A DNA stretch of 64,000 nucleotides from Acidaminobacter sp. JC074. GTDB lineage: Bacteria > Bacillota > Clostridia > Peptostreptococcales > Acidaminobacteraceae. Below, one piece after another: positions 35,374 to 43,590 of the stretch (its first letter is position 1; every line of letters begins with the position of its first letter). The notes below the pieces were generated by a model. That model was not told where the DNA came from, did no database searches, and worked only from the letters and a program-made list of their open reading frames with translations. The position numbers and the translations under genes are program-made. The stretch lies in the NCBI RefSeq assembly GCF_022496765.1, contig NZ_VANV01000014.1:62001-126000 (forward strand), in the 5' to 3' direction.

Positions 35374-35952
35374 CTATAAGTTTAATCCTGTTAAGTAATG
35401 ATAATCTTCAGTATATTCAATTACTGCAAGTTTACAATTATCAACTGAGTATCTCCAATAATGTTCAAAGTTCTCTGCAATTTCATGTGCCAAAATACAA
35501 CGAATAACACCAGAATGTGCAACAATCAAAAGATTTTCTACTTTATATGTATCTAGAATTTCTTGATATGTTTCTACCACATGGTCATAAAACATTCTCA
35601 AACTCTGTCCTTCAGGAAAAACATAGTTTTTAGTATCCTTGTGCCAGATTTCTATTTGCTCTGGATATTTTTCTTTGATTTCTTCATAGGTAAGGCCTTC
35701 AAACATGCCAAAGTTCATTTCTTTTAGACCTTCATGGACAACAACCTTACTGTCTGTAAAAACGCGCGCTGTATCAAGCGCTCTAGAAAGAGGTGATGAT
35801 AAAACCGTATCAAACTCTAAATGCTCAAATCTTAAATGCGCATCAACCGCTTGCTTCTTACCTAAATCCGATAGCTTTGAATCTGTTATCCCTGCAAATT
35901 CATGACGAATATTAGAATCTGTTTCACCATGACGTAATAAATAAACTTTCAT
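35374..35952 (-). CDS. cobC: Histidine phosphatase, probably alpha-ribazole phosphatase (CobC)
   Basis: The 192-residue protein has the phosphoglycerate-mutase-fold signature LLRHGETDSN with the catalytic His9, then SSPLSRALDTA and VAHSGVIRC with the second His. Its place between cobS and cbiA points to removal of phosphate from alpha-ribazole phosphate or the final cobalamin phosphate. From sequence alone it could be a general histidine phosphatase. Confidence 0.82.
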   Translation of the reverse strand: MKVYLLRHGETDSNIRHEFAGITDSKLSDLGKKQAVDAHLRFEHLEFDTVLSSPLSRALDTARVFTDSKVVVHEGLKEMNFGMFEGLTYEEIKEKYPEQIEIWHKDTKNYVFPEGQSLRMFYDHVVETYQEILDTYKVENLLIVAHSGVIRCILAHEIAENFEHYWRYSVDNCKLAVIEYTEDYHYLTGLNL

Positions 35953-35953
35953 C

Positions 35954-36682
35954 TTAAACTCCTAAAACCAATACATAAATCATTAAATAAAAAACTTCAC
36001 TTAACTCAACAATTGCACCTAAGACGTCGCCAGTGACACCATCTATTTTACTGTAGACATGATATCTGTAGATAAGGGTTAAAACTAAAACCACAAGAGT
36101 CACAAACAAGAGTTCAGGTTTGATAATATGAAGAACTGCAGTTATCAATAGTGCAACTACAAGTTGTCCCTTACTTGTTTTTTCAATAAAAAAGCCACCC
36201 ATGCCTTTTTCTCTAGCATATTTTGAAATAGCAGCTGTCAGAACAACCATACATCTAGATACCACAGGCATAAGAATAATGACTTTAACAGGGTCACTAA
36301 TAGAATATAAGAGTGCCATTTTTAAAGTCAAGCTGATCACTAAAACCAGGACCCCGTTTGTACCCACACGGCTGTCTTTCATGATTTCAAGCATACGGTC
36401 TTTGTCTCTATAGGAATACAGACCATCAAAAGTATCTGCAAGTCCGTCCAGATGCAGACCACCTGTAATAAAGACTTCAAAAGCTACAACTAGAACTGCA
36501 GCTATCAAACTGTTACTGATTAAACTTACCCCATAAAAAATGCCTGCCATTAGAAGACCTATGATCAAACCAACCACAGGAAAATAAATGACCCCTTTAG
36601 AGAAATCCTCTTCAGTGGCATTTATTTCAAAAGGCAAAGGCAACTTGGTTAAAAACTGCAACATCAGAATCAAACGTTTCAT
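35954..36682 (-). CDS. cobS: Adenosylcobinamide-GDP ribazoletransferase CobS
   Basis: The 242-residue membrane protein has the CobS start (LQFLTKLPLP), the metal-binding GGLHLDGLADTFDG and SRVGTNGVLVLV. It joins adenosylcobinamide-GDP and alpha-ribazole to finish the lower loop. It lies one base after cobC and two bases from cobU in the operon. Confidence 0.95.
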   Translation of the reverse strand: MKRLILMLQFLTKLPLPFEINATEEDFSKGVIYFPVVGLIIGLLMAGIFYGVSLISNSLIAAVLVVAFEVFITGGLHLDGLADTFDGLYSYRDKDRMLEIMKDSRVGTNGVLVLVISLTLKMALLYSISDPVKVIILMPVVSRCMVVLTAAISKYAREKGMGGFFIEKTSKGQLVVALLITAVLHIIKPELLFVTLVVLVLTLIYRYHVYSKIDGVTGDVLGAIVELSEVFYLMIYVLVLGV

Positions 36683-36684
36683 TT

Positions 36685-37245
36685 TTACCCCTTTATCTTT
36701 ACTGGTATACCAGATACCGTCATATATACTTCGTCAGCAAGAGAAGCCAAATACTGATTGGCACGTCCTGCAAAATCTCTAAAAATTCTTGCCAGTCTAT
36801 TTTCCGGCACAATACCTGAACCGACCTCATTGGTTACCATATAAACTGTTAAATCGGTCTTTTCAAGCTCAGCCACCAATAACTTCAGATCATCTGTTAT
36901 TTTCTTTTCAACTGCATCCACTTCTTCTTCTGTCAATCTATCAAAATCAAGTCTATCTTGAAACATGGTATTTGTAATCAATACTGTAATACAATCTAAT
37001 AAGACAACCTCATTAGACTTTCTTACTTCATCAATGACTTCATGGACTTGAGTTGGCTTTTCATAAGTCGTCCAAATACTCGGTCTTTGCTCAATATGTT
37101 TCTTGATTCTGCTTTTCATAGCATCATCAAAAGCAATAGCCGTTGCTATATAAGCTGTTTTCTTATTTAGTTTTCTAACTTCATTTTCTGCAAATGTAGA
37201 TTTACCACTTCTTGCACCACCTGTTACAAGCACTATTTTACTCAT
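36685..37245 (-). CDS. cobU: Adenosylcobinamide kinase/guanylyltransferase CobU
   Basis: The ATG at 37245, after AAGGAGTGATT, gives 186 residues starting MSKIVLVTGGARSGKSTFAE with the P-loop. RIKKHIEQRPSIWTTYE contains the guanylylated-His region, and TNEVGSGIVPENRLARIFRD is the C-terminal signature. It phosphorylates cobinamide and adds GMP. It is the first gene of the cob operon. Confidence 0.95.
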   Translation of the reverse strand: MSKIVLVTGGARSGKSTFAENEVRKLNKKTAYIATAIAFDDAMKSRIKKHIEQRPSIWTTYEKPTQVHEVIDEVRKSNEVVLLDCITVLITNTMFQDRLDFDRLTEEEVDAVEKKITDDLKLLVAELEKTDLTVYMVTNEVGSGIVPENRLARIFRDFAGRANQYLASLADEVYMTVSGIPVKIKG

Positions 37246-37267
37246 AATCACTCCTTTATACATCCTT

Positions 37268-37296
37268 ATTATAGACAAGACTTTATCAGATTACAA
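37268..37296 (-). promoter_or_regulatory. Promoter of the cobalamin operon
   Basis: TTGTAA (37291-37296) and TATAAT (37268-37273) are 17 bases apart on the minus strand. Transcription would start about 15 bases before the cobU ATG, leaving no room for a cobalamin riboswitch. Confidence 0.65.
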
Positions 37297-37380
37297 ACAT
37301 ATCTGAAGAGAAAACAAAAAAATAAGAACTCAGCACATCGAGTGCTTCGATACTTATGAAAACAAAGTGTTCAAACCAAT

Positions 37381-37410
37381 AAAAAGCACATCTCTGCGAT
37401 ATGCTTTTTT
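37381..37410 (-). terminator. Terminator after the DUF2225/small membrane protein genes
   Basis: An 11-bp stem with one G-U pair and a short loop is flanked by T runs on both strands. It separates the FtsA-like/DUF2225 genes from the cob operon. Confidence 0.75.
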
Positions 37411-37412
37411 GA

Positions 37413-37619
37413 CTATAAATCTTTGTATTTTTCTTGTTCTTTGACTTCTGTTTTTCTATCTTTCAAGAGTTTAAAGATTAAAAGACTAATGCCTGTTAGT
37501 ATGAATATGATGGCGATTTTAAGTATCAAAGGCATGGTAGCTATTAATAGTTGATAAACTATATAAGCAAGAACAATTATTATACCTGTAACAATCAAAC
37601 CATAAGCCATCTTATTCAT
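37413..37619 (-). CDS. Small two-segment membrane protein
   Basis: The 68-residue protein consists of two hydrophobic segments (about 5-25 and 30-50) and a charged, Lys/Glu-rich tail. It overlaps the end of the DUF2225 gene by 8 bases, so it is probably co-translated. I do not recognise the family and no function can be given. Confidence 0.6.
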   Translation of the reverse strand: MNKMAYGLIVTGIIIVLAYIVYQLLIATMPLILKIAIIFILTGISLLIFKLLKDRKTEVKEQEKYKDL

Positions 37620-38307
37620 TTTCTTTATCCTTTAGTTTCTTGAACTCATTTTTTGCAATAACCATCTGCTCTTTTAATGATTCACTTAAAAACTTTTCAT
37701 CATTAATAACCGGACTACGGAGTCCTAAAGAAAACCATTCCATAGCCTTTTTAAAGTTGCCTTCTCGTCTGTTAAGCTCTCCTAACAGGTAAAGTATAGT
37801 AAGCTCCTCTTTAGGATTCTCATCTAAGTTTTCTTTCATATATGCTTCTTCAAAGGTTTGACGGGCATGCATGGCAAACTTATCCGCATCTTCACTGTTC
37901 ATCTCTCTATAAAACCAAGACAGTCTCAAACATACTTTGGCAATAACACTCGGTTTGTAATGAGATATATTGTAGTTTAAAAGAGCAAGTTTATGAACTT
38001 CTATAGCATCATTTAGAGACCTGATTTGACAGAAGTCTTTAGATTTCCACTTTGATCCGATTTTATCCTGAATGGCCTTTTTTACAGCTTCATTCACATC
38101 GTTAAAATCACTCTCAAATCTAGCATGGCCACAATTAGGACATACATCTACACCATAAAAGGTTGGATTGTCAAACTCATATTCTGCTCTAAAATCACTT
38201 TCTCTCTTAACGACTTTAATTGTCTTTGATTTTACTTTTTTTGTTGTAAACTCATGTTTACACACTGGGCATACGATAGATTTATCATATAAATAAATAT
38301 TAATCAC
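37612..38307 (-). CDS. DUF2225 family protein, copy 2 (GTG start)
   Basis: The 231-residue protein has two CxxC pairs (Cys13/Cys16 and Cys56/Cys59) that probably bind zinc, as in DUF2225, then a TPR-like helical part (about 95-215, with EAYMKENL and LGELNRREGNFKKAMEWFSLGLRSP). It is about 75 percent similar by eye to the gene just upstream, so the two arose by tandem duplication. The start is a GTG in the sequence GAAAGGAATGTGATTAA, which mirrors the start of the other copy. The function is unknown. Confidence 0.82.
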   Translation of the reverse strand: MINIYLYDKSIVCPVCKHEFTTKKVKSKTIKVVKRESDFRAEYEFDNPTFYGVDVCPNCGHARFESDFNDVNEAVKKAIQDKIGSKWKSKDFCQIRSLNDAIEVHKLALLNYNISHYKPSVIAKVCLRLSWFYREMNSEDADKFAMHARQTFEEAYMKENLDENPKEELTILYLLGELNRREGNFKKAMEWFSLGLRSPVINDEKFLSESLKEQMVIAKNEFKKLKDKENE

Positions 38308-38397
38308 ATTCCTTTCGGTTGTACATAATTAACCGTACACTTTCTATAATACCCATTCAAAGTCATGCTAAAGAGTTTCATGCAAATAAATTTGTAT

Positions 38398-39087
38398 TTA
38401 GCTGGCTATTTCCTTAGTCTTCTTATATTCATCCTTGACTTTAGCCATTTGCTCTCTGAGGGTTCTATTAAGAAATCGATCATTTCTTAAAAATGGATTT
38501 CTTAAACCCATTGTAAACCAATCCATGGCTTTTTTGTAGTTACCCTCTCGTCTGTTAAACTCTCCTAAAAGATAGACAATCATCAGTTCTTCTTTTGGAT
38601 TATTTATAGCTTCCTCTACATAGGCTTCTTCAAACTTCTGACGGGCATACATAGCAAACTTATCTGAGCTAGTAGCATCTATTTCTTTGTAAAACCAAGA
38701 CAATCTTAAACAAGTCTTGGCAATAACACTAGGTTTATAGTTGGTTAAATTATAATTGATAAGCGCTAACTTATGCGCCTCTATAGCTTCTTTTATTGTT
38801 CTTTCTTGACAGAAGTCTCTAGCCTTCCACTTTAAAGAAATTTCGTTTTTTATCTTAGCTGTTGCAGTTACATTAACATCGTTAAAATCACTTTCAAATC
38901 TTGCATGTCCACAATTAGGACACACATTCACTCCATAAAAGGTTGGATCTTCGAACTCGTATTCAGCTTTTAAATCTGTATCCCTTTCTAAGACTTTTAT
39001 ACTTTTTGATTTTACTTTTTTTGTTAGAAACTCATGTTTACACACTGGGCACACTACAGATTTATCATATAGGTGTATCTTAATCAC
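38398..39087 (-). CDS. DUF2225 family protein, copy 1 (GTG start)
   Basis: This is the first of two tandem DUF2225 genes, 229 residues, with the same CPVC and CPNC pairs and helical repeat tail. I choose the GTG at 39087 because it overlaps the stop of the FtsA-like gene in the coupled form GTGA and lines up with the GTG of the copy; the TTG seven codons earlier adds no conserved residues. The linkage to an FtsA-like ATPase suggests a role near the division or envelope machinery, but this is only inference. Confidence 0.8.
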   Translation of the reverse strand: MIKIHLYDKSVVCPVCKHEFLTKKVKSKSIKVLERDTDLKAEYEFEDPTFYGVNVCPNCGHARFESDFNDVNVTATAKIKNEISLKWKARDFCQERTIKEAIEAHKLALINYNLTNYKPSVIAKTCLRLSWFYKEIDATSSDKFAMYARQKFEEAYVEEAINNPKEELMIVYLLGEFNRREGNYKKAMDWFTMGLRNPFLRNDRFLNRTLREQMAKVKDEYKKTKEIAS

Positions 39088-41153
39088 ATCCCTTTCATTT
39101 GACGCCAATAAATTTCTATCACATCACCATTTTTTAAGAACTCCCTATAATTGGCTTTTTGCCCATTCAGAGTCAGCTCTAAAATGCCTTGAGGTTTGCT
39201 AATGTCAAAATCAATGTACTCAAAAACATCCACGAAAACCATTTTTCTGTTGATGCCCTTTACTGATACAGGTTGACCATTAACAATCAATTCATAGTTG
39301 TATGATTCTATAATAACTGGCTTAACTTCTTCACTTGTAGCTTGTTCAACTTCTTCAATCACAAAATCATCTACTTCAATGTCTTGAATGACTTCTTCAC
39401 TGATTATCTCTGTGATATCAGGCATTTCTTGAATCATACGTGTTCTTACGATATCATCAGCTTGTAAGAGCCTGTCACCAGTAGCAATTTCACCATTTAC
39501 ATAGATTTCAACTTGTTTTGAATCAATCCCTCTAAATAACATTAAATCACTTAAAGTACGCATTTCTTCATAAGAAATCTCATCACCACTTTGAATATCA
39601 TAGTCTAAGTCACACGTAAGGTCATTGACCCTGATGCTGTGTTTGCTTTTTAGTCTTTCATCATTAAAAACAAATTCAAAAGGTCTTAATAGATCGTTTA
39701 AGTTCATTTTGGCATCTGAACCCTTTTCACCTGCTTCAACGTGAACAACGTCTTTATTTTTTAATTTGTAGTCTAAAGCAGCTAGACTACCATTAACAAA
39801 TATTCTAGAAGGCGTGCCATGCCCACCCTTTAAGACTCTTGAGCGATTGTTCATGGTATACGCAAGAGGCCTACCTCTTTCAGGCAATAAAGCCCTGGCA
39901 TGATAGCCCACTAATATCAAGGCATCCGATACAGTCAATACTTTTGAATTAAACAGTCTAACAGATTTATCATTAACCATGATTTGAAGAAAATCATTTT
40001 CTTTTTCTTTAATAGCAGTCACACCTATACCAAGTGGTGTAATAAACTCAGGTCCCTTTAAGGCCTGACCATCAAAACTGATTTTATCTAAAGTTTCTAC
40101 AGGTTTTATTACCACTCTTTCTTTAGGCAACTCTAATTCTGCTGCAAGTAAATCTGTAAATCCAGGTACCTGACAACCACCACCTATACAAAATACTGCA
40201 CTTGGTGATTTTTCATTAAATTCAAGTATTTGCTTGGCAACCATTTCAGCAGTCTGAATCATAGCAGGTTTAATAGGTTCAATGATTTCTTCAGTTGTTT
40301 TTTCATGAGTCATGCCTATGATATCAGTATAGGTATGAACATCTAGATGATTCAATGACACCTTTAACTTCTCTGCCTGATCGAAATCAAGTAAAAAACT
40401 TTTGGCAATTTCTTCAGTAAACCTGTCACCTGCTGATGCAACCATACCAAAGGAAATAACAGTCCCTTCTTTTGTAATGGCAATATCCGATGTGCCTGCG
40501 CCTACATCGACTAAAGCTAAGTTTAAAAGCCTTAAGTTTTGTGGAATGGCTACATTAATAGCAGCAATCGGCTCAAGTGTCATATTGAGTACTTCAAGTC
40601 CCACACGGTCCACTACTGTATATAAACTGTCCACAACAATATGAGGTAAAAAAGTCGCAATCAACTCTACCTTTAAAGTATTACCTCTATGGTCTTTAGG
40701 ATTGATATTAATAACACCATCGATATAATAGTTGCATACATTGTAACCCACACAGTAATAACGACTTTCTCCAGTACGTTTGTCAACTTCAATTTGACTT
40801 TGGGCTTCTTGTATGGCTTCCATTTCTACATTGTTGATAACCTCTTGAGTAATGGTTTGACCAGGCTCAAGCTCTCTTTCAACGCTTATTTTTTCTGTTT
40901 TTAAGGCACGACCCGCCGCGGCTATAGCCACGCTCTTAAATGTCAGATTGTTTCTATCTTCTAAAGTCTCTTTAACACTTGAAACCACTTCTGTAACTTT
41001 ACTGATATCGTGGATTTGACCGTCGTACATAGCTCGGTCTGGATGATCTTTGATTTCATAATCAATGACCCTGTATTGATCACCTTCTAATACCGATACA
41101 ACACCAACGACTGTCCTAGTCCCGATATCCAATGAGAATAAAGCTTCGTTCAT
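39084..41153 (-). CDS. FtsA-like actin-fold protein with a repeat-rich C-terminal extension
   Basis: Residues 1-390 form an FtsA/PilM-like actin fold: phosphate 1 motif (SLDIGTRTVVGV, from residue 7), phosphate 2 motif (LVDVGAGTSDIAI, about 214-226) and adenosine motif (FCIGGGCQVPGF, about 321-332). Normal FtsA has about 410 residues; this one has 689. The extra 300 residues contain at least six units of the form (I/L)xVNG..., many ending in GD(V/I/E)I, near residues 391, 451, 507, 550, 623 and 661, resembling small beta-grasp domains. No FtsZ-binding peptide is evident at the C-terminus. It heads the DUF2225 operon. It is probably not the main FtsA. Confidence 0.82.
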   Translation of the reverse strand: MNEALFSLDIGTRTVVGVVSVLEGDQYRVIDYEIKDHPDRAMYDGQIHDISKVTEVVSSVKETLEDRNNLTFKSVAIAAAGRALKTEKISVERELEPGQTITQEVINNVEMEAIQEAQSQIEVDKRTGESRYYCVGYNVCNYYIDGVININPKDHRGNTLKVELIATFLPHIVVDSLYTVVDRVGLEVLNMTLEPIAAINVAIPQNLRLLNLALVDVGAGTSDIAITKEGTVISFGMVASAGDRFTEEIAKSFLLDFDQAEKLKVSLNHLDVHTYTDIIGMTHEKTTEEIIEPIKPAMIQTAEMVAKQILEFNEKSPSAVFCIGGGCQVPGFTDLLAAELELPKERVVIKPVETLDKISFDGQALKGPEFITPLGIGVTAIKEKENDFLQIMVNDKSVRLFNSKVLTVSDALILVGYHARALLPERGRPLAYTMNNRSRVLKGGHGTPSRIFVNGSLAALDYKLKNKDVVHVEAGEKGSDAKMNLNDLLRPFEFVFNDERLKSKHSIRVNDLTCDLDYDIQSGDEISYEEMRTLSDLMLFRGIDSKQVEIYVNGEIATGDRLLQADDIVRTRMIQEMPDITEIISEEVIQDIEVDDFVIEEVEQATSEEVKPVIIESYNYELIVNGQPVSVKGINRKMVFVDVFEYIDFDISKPQGILELTLNGQKANYREFLKNGDVIEIYWRQMKGM

Positions 41154-41182
41154 AATTCACCCTCCCAAAACAGTATACCATA

Positions 41183-41815
41183 TTAAGTGTTTTTCTTATA
41201 ATATTTACATAGGGATACTAAAGAACACCTGTCACACTCAGGATTTCTAGCTTTACAAACCCTCCTGCCATGAAAAATCAGCAGGTGGTGGGCAAGTATC
41301 CATCTTTTTTTAGGTATTTGTCTTTTCAAGTCCTCTTCAATAATTAAAACATTTTCAGTATTAGAAAAACCTATACGATTGGCTAGCCTCTTGACATGTG
41401 TATCAACAGCCATAGATGGAATGTTAAAGGCCACACTCCTAACCACATTGGCAGTTTTTCTACCGACACCACTTAAAGATGTCAAATCATCCATTTCTGT
41501 CGGCACTTGACCATCAAATTTCTCTAAAAGAGACATAGATAAGTCATATACATAGCCCGCTTTAGAATTACTTAGTCCAAGTGTTTTTATATAGGATCTA
41601 ATCTCATTTGGCGTCAATGTGATCATTTTTTCAGGTGTATTGGCAACTGGGAAGAGTTTTTTTGTTGCCTGATTGACCTTCACATCTGTTGTTTGAGCAG
41701 AAAGTACTGTTGCCACTAAAAGCTCATAGGGGGATGTAAAATCAAGTTCACATACCGCATCTGGATGAGTCTCATGAAGTAAATCAATTATCTTGTTCGC
41801 TTTTTCTCGTCTCAT
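41183..41815 (-). CDS. nth: Endonuclease III
   Basis: The ATG at 41815 follows GGAGAAAAT and gives 210 residues. The helix-hairpin-helix LSGVGRKTANVV contains the catalytic Lys, VDTHVKRLANR the catalytic Asp, and the C-terminus the 4Fe-4S loop C-x6-C-x2-C-x5-C (CKARNPECDRCSLVSLC). It removes oxidised pyrimidines and cleaves abasic sites. It lies between an S1-domain protein and the FtsA-like gene. Confidence 0.96.
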   Translation of the reverse strand: MRREKANKIIDLLHETHPDAVCELDFTSPYELLVATVLSAQTTDVKVNQATKKLFPVANTPEKMITLTPNEIRSYIKTLGLSNSKAGYVYDLSMSLLEKFDGQVPTEMDDLTSLSGVGRKTANVVRSVAFNIPSMAVDTHVKRLANRIGFSNTENVLIIEEDLKRQIPKKRWILAHHLLIFHGRRVCKARNPECDRCSLVSLCKYYKKNT

Positions 41816-41834
41816 ATTTTCTCCAATATACAAA

Positions 41835-41860
41835 AGAAAATCCTAAGAAAACTTAGGATT
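41835..41860 (-). terminator. Terminator after the S1-domain protein gene
   Basis: A perfect 9-bp stem (41839-41847 with 41852-41860) with loop of four bases is followed on the minus strand by TTCTTTTG. It overlaps the stop codon. Confidence 0.8.
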
Positions 41861-43016
41861 ATAACTTTAGATTCTTAAGCTTATCCTTAAACAAGCTTCC
41901 TATAGTTGTTTCATGAGTTTCTTCTTCAAGGTACTCATCGAAATCTTCTACTTCATCTTCAACAAGCGCTTTCATACTAAAGCTCATTTTCTGATTTTCT
42001 GTATCTATACCAATGATTAAAACTTCCACTTCTTGACCAAGCTCCAACACATCTGCTGGCTTGCTGATACGTTCTTCAGAGATTTCAGATACGTGTAACA
42101 AACCATCAATACCAGACTCTAGCTCTACAAAAGCACCGAAACTTGCAAGTCTTACAACTTTACCTGTTACAACATCGTCCTCTTGATAATATGCATCCAT
42201 ATTCATCCAAGGATTGTCTTGAACATCGTTTAATCTAAGACCAATTCTCTTTGATTCTTTATCTACTTTTATAACCGCAACTTCTACTCTGTCACCAACA
42301 TTTACAACATCAGATGGATGTTTGATTCTCTTCCAAGATAACTCTGTCACATGGATCAAACCATCTGCACCACCGATATCTACAAAGGCACCAAAATCTG
42401 CAAGTCTTGTTACAGTACCTGTATATATTTGACCTTCTGTTAAAGAATCATATAACTGTTTGCCAAGTTGCTCTCTTTTTTCAGCTAACACTGCTTTAGC
42501 TGATAATACAACACTGTTCTTTTCTCTGTTGTATTCCATAGCCTTTACTTCTAAGTCTTCGCCAACATACGATTCTAAATCTTCAACATAATTAAGTGCT
42601 AATTGCGAACCAGGAATAAAACCTCTTACACCTTTAAGTTCGCAAGTTACACCACCCTTGATAGCACCTTTAACTTTAATCTTAAAAGTCTTATTTCCTT
42701 CTATAGATGCATCAAAGTCGTCCCAAACTTGTACATATTCAGCACGCTTTTTACTTAAAAGCATATTACCTTCTCCATCATCAGCCTTGATAACAAGAAC
42801 AGTAATCTTATCGCCTTCCTTGTAATGTTCTGATGGATTAATTGGATGATCCTCTAACTCTTCAACAGTTACTACGCCATCCATAGCACTACCTACATTA
42901 ACCAGTACCTCATCCTCATTTGCAGAAATAACTGTACCTTCTACAATATCTCCTTTTTTTAGTACCTGCATAGACTTTTCTATTTCGTCCATGTAGGCAT
43001 CCATTGATTCTGTCAT
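41859..43016 (-). CDS. rpsA: S1-domain RNA-binding protein (ribosomal protein S1 homologue)
   Basis: The 385-residue protein has four S1 repeats (about 18-90, 105-170, 190-260 and 275-345), with repeats such as GQIYTGTVTRLADFGAFVDIGGADGLIHVTELSW. Firmicute S1 proteins have this four-repeat size. It binds mRNA at the ribosome. A promoter with TATAAT lies upstream, and AAGGAGGGTTTTC precedes the ATG. Unlike in many clostridia it is not fused to or next to ispH. Confidence 0.9.
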   Translation of the reverse strand: MTESMDAYMDEIEKSMQVLKKGDIVEGTVISANEDEVLVNVGSAMDGVVTVEELEDHPINPSEHYKEGDKITVLVIKADDGEGNMLLSKKRAEYVQVWDDFDASIEGNKTFKIKVKGAIKGGVTCELKGVRGFIPGSQLALNYVEDLESYVGEDLEVKAMEYNREKNSVVLSAKAVLAEKREQLGKQLYDSLTEGQIYTGTVTRLADFGAFVDIGGADGLIHVTELSWKRIKHPSDVVNVGDRVEVAVIKVDKESKRIGLRLNDVQDNPWMNMDAYYQEDDVVTGKVVRLASFGAFVELESGIDGLLHVSEISEERISKPADVLELGQEVEVLIIGIDTENQKMSFSMKALVEDEVEDFDEYLEEETHETTIGSLFKDKLKNLKL

Positions 43017-43046
43017 GAAAACCCTCCTTAAATATTAATCACCACT

Positions 43047-43076
43047 ATTATACACTAGATAGACAGGTCATTCCAA
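43047..43076 (-). promoter_or_regulatory. Promoter of the S1-domain protein gene
   Basis: On the minus strand TTGGAA (43071-43076) and TATAAT (43047-43052) are 18 bases apart, about 30 bases before the start codon. Confidence 0.6.
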
Positions 43077-43169
43077 TAGTTTAATCTTCTTTTAATAAGT
43101 ACATTTTCATGTCTCATTCTTTCCTTTTCATGTTATGACCCTTTTTTTCTTCTTTATAAAGTGTAAAAT

Positions 43170-43189
43170 GTATCTATTATAATAGATAC
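43170..43189. promoter_or_regulatory. Perfect 20-bp palindrome over the promoter of the 43204 gene
   Basis: GTATCTATTATAATAGATAC is its own reverse complement. It contains TATAAT at 43178-43183, which is correctly placed to be the -10 box of the following plus-strand gene. It looks like an operator for a dimeric repressor. Confidence 0.55.
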
Positions 43190-43203
43190 TAAAGGAGGAC
43201 CTT

Positions 43204-43563
43204 ATGAAACGATTCATCGAACCCATCTTATTACTTACAATAGAAGTTTTATGCCTGATATTTTTAAACTTTGACAAATCTATGATCTATCTTTTAGGCG
43301 CTCTTACATTTGCTTACTTCTTTATTAGAAGAGCCATCGGTCAAAATCAGGCAGTTGTCAACATGAGAGCCCATAAAATAGCAACCGGTAGCTTTAGAGG
43401 TAACCCAATGGATACCCATACACTTCAAAAGAACATGGCCTTTGAAAGAAATTTATCCAACAATCATATTGAACACTTCAATGTGAAATGGGTCCATCTA
43501 ATTTTATGCATCTTAAATGCAATTGCTGTTGCCTTGGTCCTATTAGATATTTTGCCGTATTAA
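43204..43563 (+). CDS. Small membrane protein of unknown function
   Basis: The 119-residue protein has two N-terminal hydrophobic segments (about 5-20 and 25-42), a hydrophilic central part rich in Asn, Arg and His, and a third segment at the C-terminus (about 95-117). AAAGGAGGACCTT precedes the ATG. It is the only plus-strand gene between 7.3 and 64 kb, lies between the divergent S1 gene and the convergent ilvB gene, and has a palindromic promoter. I do not recognise it. Confidence 0.75.
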   Translation: MKRFIEPILLLTIEVLCLIFLNFDKSMIYLLGALTFAYFFIRRAIGQNQAVVNMRAHKIATGSFRGNPMDTHTLQKNMAFERNLSNNHIEHFNVKWVHLILCILNAIAVALVLLDILPY

Positions 43564-43590
43564 AAAGGATAGGCATAGCCTATCCTAAAA
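43562..43590 (-). terminator. Terminator of the ilv operon
   Basis: A perfect 9-bp stem (43566-43574 with 43578-43586) with loop ATA is followed on the minus strand by TTTTTAA. It spans the ilvB stop codon and could also affect the convergent gene. Confidence 0.75.
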
